A DNA stretch of 64,000 nt. Source: Cellulomonas sp. NTE-D12. Its GTDB lineage: Bacteria; Actinomycetota; Actinomycetes; Actinomycetales; Cellulomonadaceae. Both the position numbers and the translations under genes were made by a program. Shown here piece after piece: positions 63,723 through 64,000 of the stretch. Each line of letters begins with the position of its first letter. Positions within the stretch are counted from its first letter, which is position 1. The notes below the pieces were generated by a model that saw only the letters and a program-made list of their open reading frames with translations, ran no database searches and was not told the DNA's origin. The stretch is taken from NCBI RefSeq assembly GCF_027923705.1, contig NZ_AP026442.1, positions 1,798,001-1,862,000 of the forward strand, read 5' to 3'.

Positions 63723-64000
63723 GCGGAGGCGGCGTCGGGACGCGCCGCACCGGGTGCGTGGCGCAGCGCCGCCTCCTCGGCCGGGATCCGGAACCCCAGC
63801 AGCAGAACGGCGTTCAGCACCGTGAAGGCCACCGCGGTGATCCAGGCGCCGTGCACCAGGGGCAGTGCGACACCCTCCGCCACCACGGCGACGTAGTTGG
63901 GGTGTCGCAGCACCCGGTACGGGCCCGAGGTGACCAGCGGCAGGCCCGGCACCACGATGATCCGGGTGTTCCACCTCGGTCCCAGAGTGCTGATGCACCA
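63719..64000 (-). CDS. Isoprenylcysteine-carboxyl-methyltransferase-family protein, N-terminus beyond the window
   Basis: The visible 93 C-terminal residues read ISTLGPRWNTRIIVVPG, then SGPYRVLRHPNYVAVVAEG, a hydrophobic segment and an Ala-rich end. RHPNY and the following Glu are the hallmark of the ICMT/PEMT membrane methyltransferases. The start lies beyond 64000. The gene overlaps the flavoprotein gene by four bases. SrsB of the alkylresorcinol pathway is of this family, so O-methylation of a phenolic lipid is the likeliest role. Confidence 0.85.
   Translation of the reverse strand, partial: WCISTLGPRWNTRIIVVPGLPLVTSGPYRVLRHPNYVAVVAEGVALPLVHGAWITAVAFTVLNAVLLLGFRIPAEEAALRHAPGAARPDAASA

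Overview
The window looks like a chromosomal segment of a high-GC Gram-positive bacterium, most likely a member of the Micrococcales close to Cellulomonas (an inference). Supporting signs are the very GC-rich sequence, many GTG starts, ATGA/GTGA stop-start overlaps, the actinobacterial order xerD-parA-scpA-scpB-rluB-tyrA-cmk-plsC-der, the tkt/ctaB divergent pair, an actinobacterial-type LexA box, a DtxR/IdeR-type iron box and a sigma-28/WhiG-type promoter. No insertion sequence, prophage or CRISPR array was seen. About 50 genes are supported, plus one tRNA, two gene relics and several operators and terminators.

1-12 kb, core genome: the 5' part of transketolase (minus), divergent heme O synthase, then a tightly coupled plus-strand run for chromosome maintenance (XerD, ParA, ScpA, ScpB), rRNA pseudouridylation (RluB), tyrosine synthesis (TyrA), CMP kinase, an acyltransferase and the double GTPase Der. 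12-15 kb: an FAD oxidoreductase, tRNA-Pro(GGG), a four-domain cold-shock protein and a YchJ-like protein.

15-23 kb: a complete ten-gene V/A-type ATPase operon (coiled-coil stalk, C, I, K, F, E, A, B, D) ending in a universal stress protein. This is unusual for an actinobacterium and resembles the clostridial type. 23-33 kb: an ECF42-type sigma factor with its DGPF partner, a reductase of the RibD-C fold, a 35-residue membrane peptide coupled to a GGDEF-EAL c-di-GMP enzyme behind a flagellar-sigma promoter, an FAD dehydrogenase, an MFS exporter, and a FolP2-like/RibD-C-like pair. 33-46 kb: an SOS-box-controlled small gene, a secreted S53 peptidase, an alcohol dehydrogenase with a CYTH-CHAD protein, a polar amino-acid ABC importer, PurT, a Rho-N/SAP-like protein, a DMT permease and an NhaA-DsbA fusion.

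46-56 kb: three linked genes of unknown function, then a sulfur-handling operon (SQR-like, TusE/DsrC-like, DsrE-like) divergent from a CsoR/CstR-family repressor, with a near-perfect operator between them. Next come two small genes, a decayed glycosyltransferase, and a pyruvate oxidase - DUF4396 - SDR operon whose upstream region carries the same palindrome core. 56-64 kb: ion and metal transport (ZIP transporter under an iron box, Kup potassium permease preceded by a KdpD-like relic, YeiH with a divergent LysR regulator, a cation/proton antiporter), and at the right edge a flavoprotein hydroxylase and an ICMT-type methyltransferase arranged like srsC/srsB of phenolic-lipid clusters.
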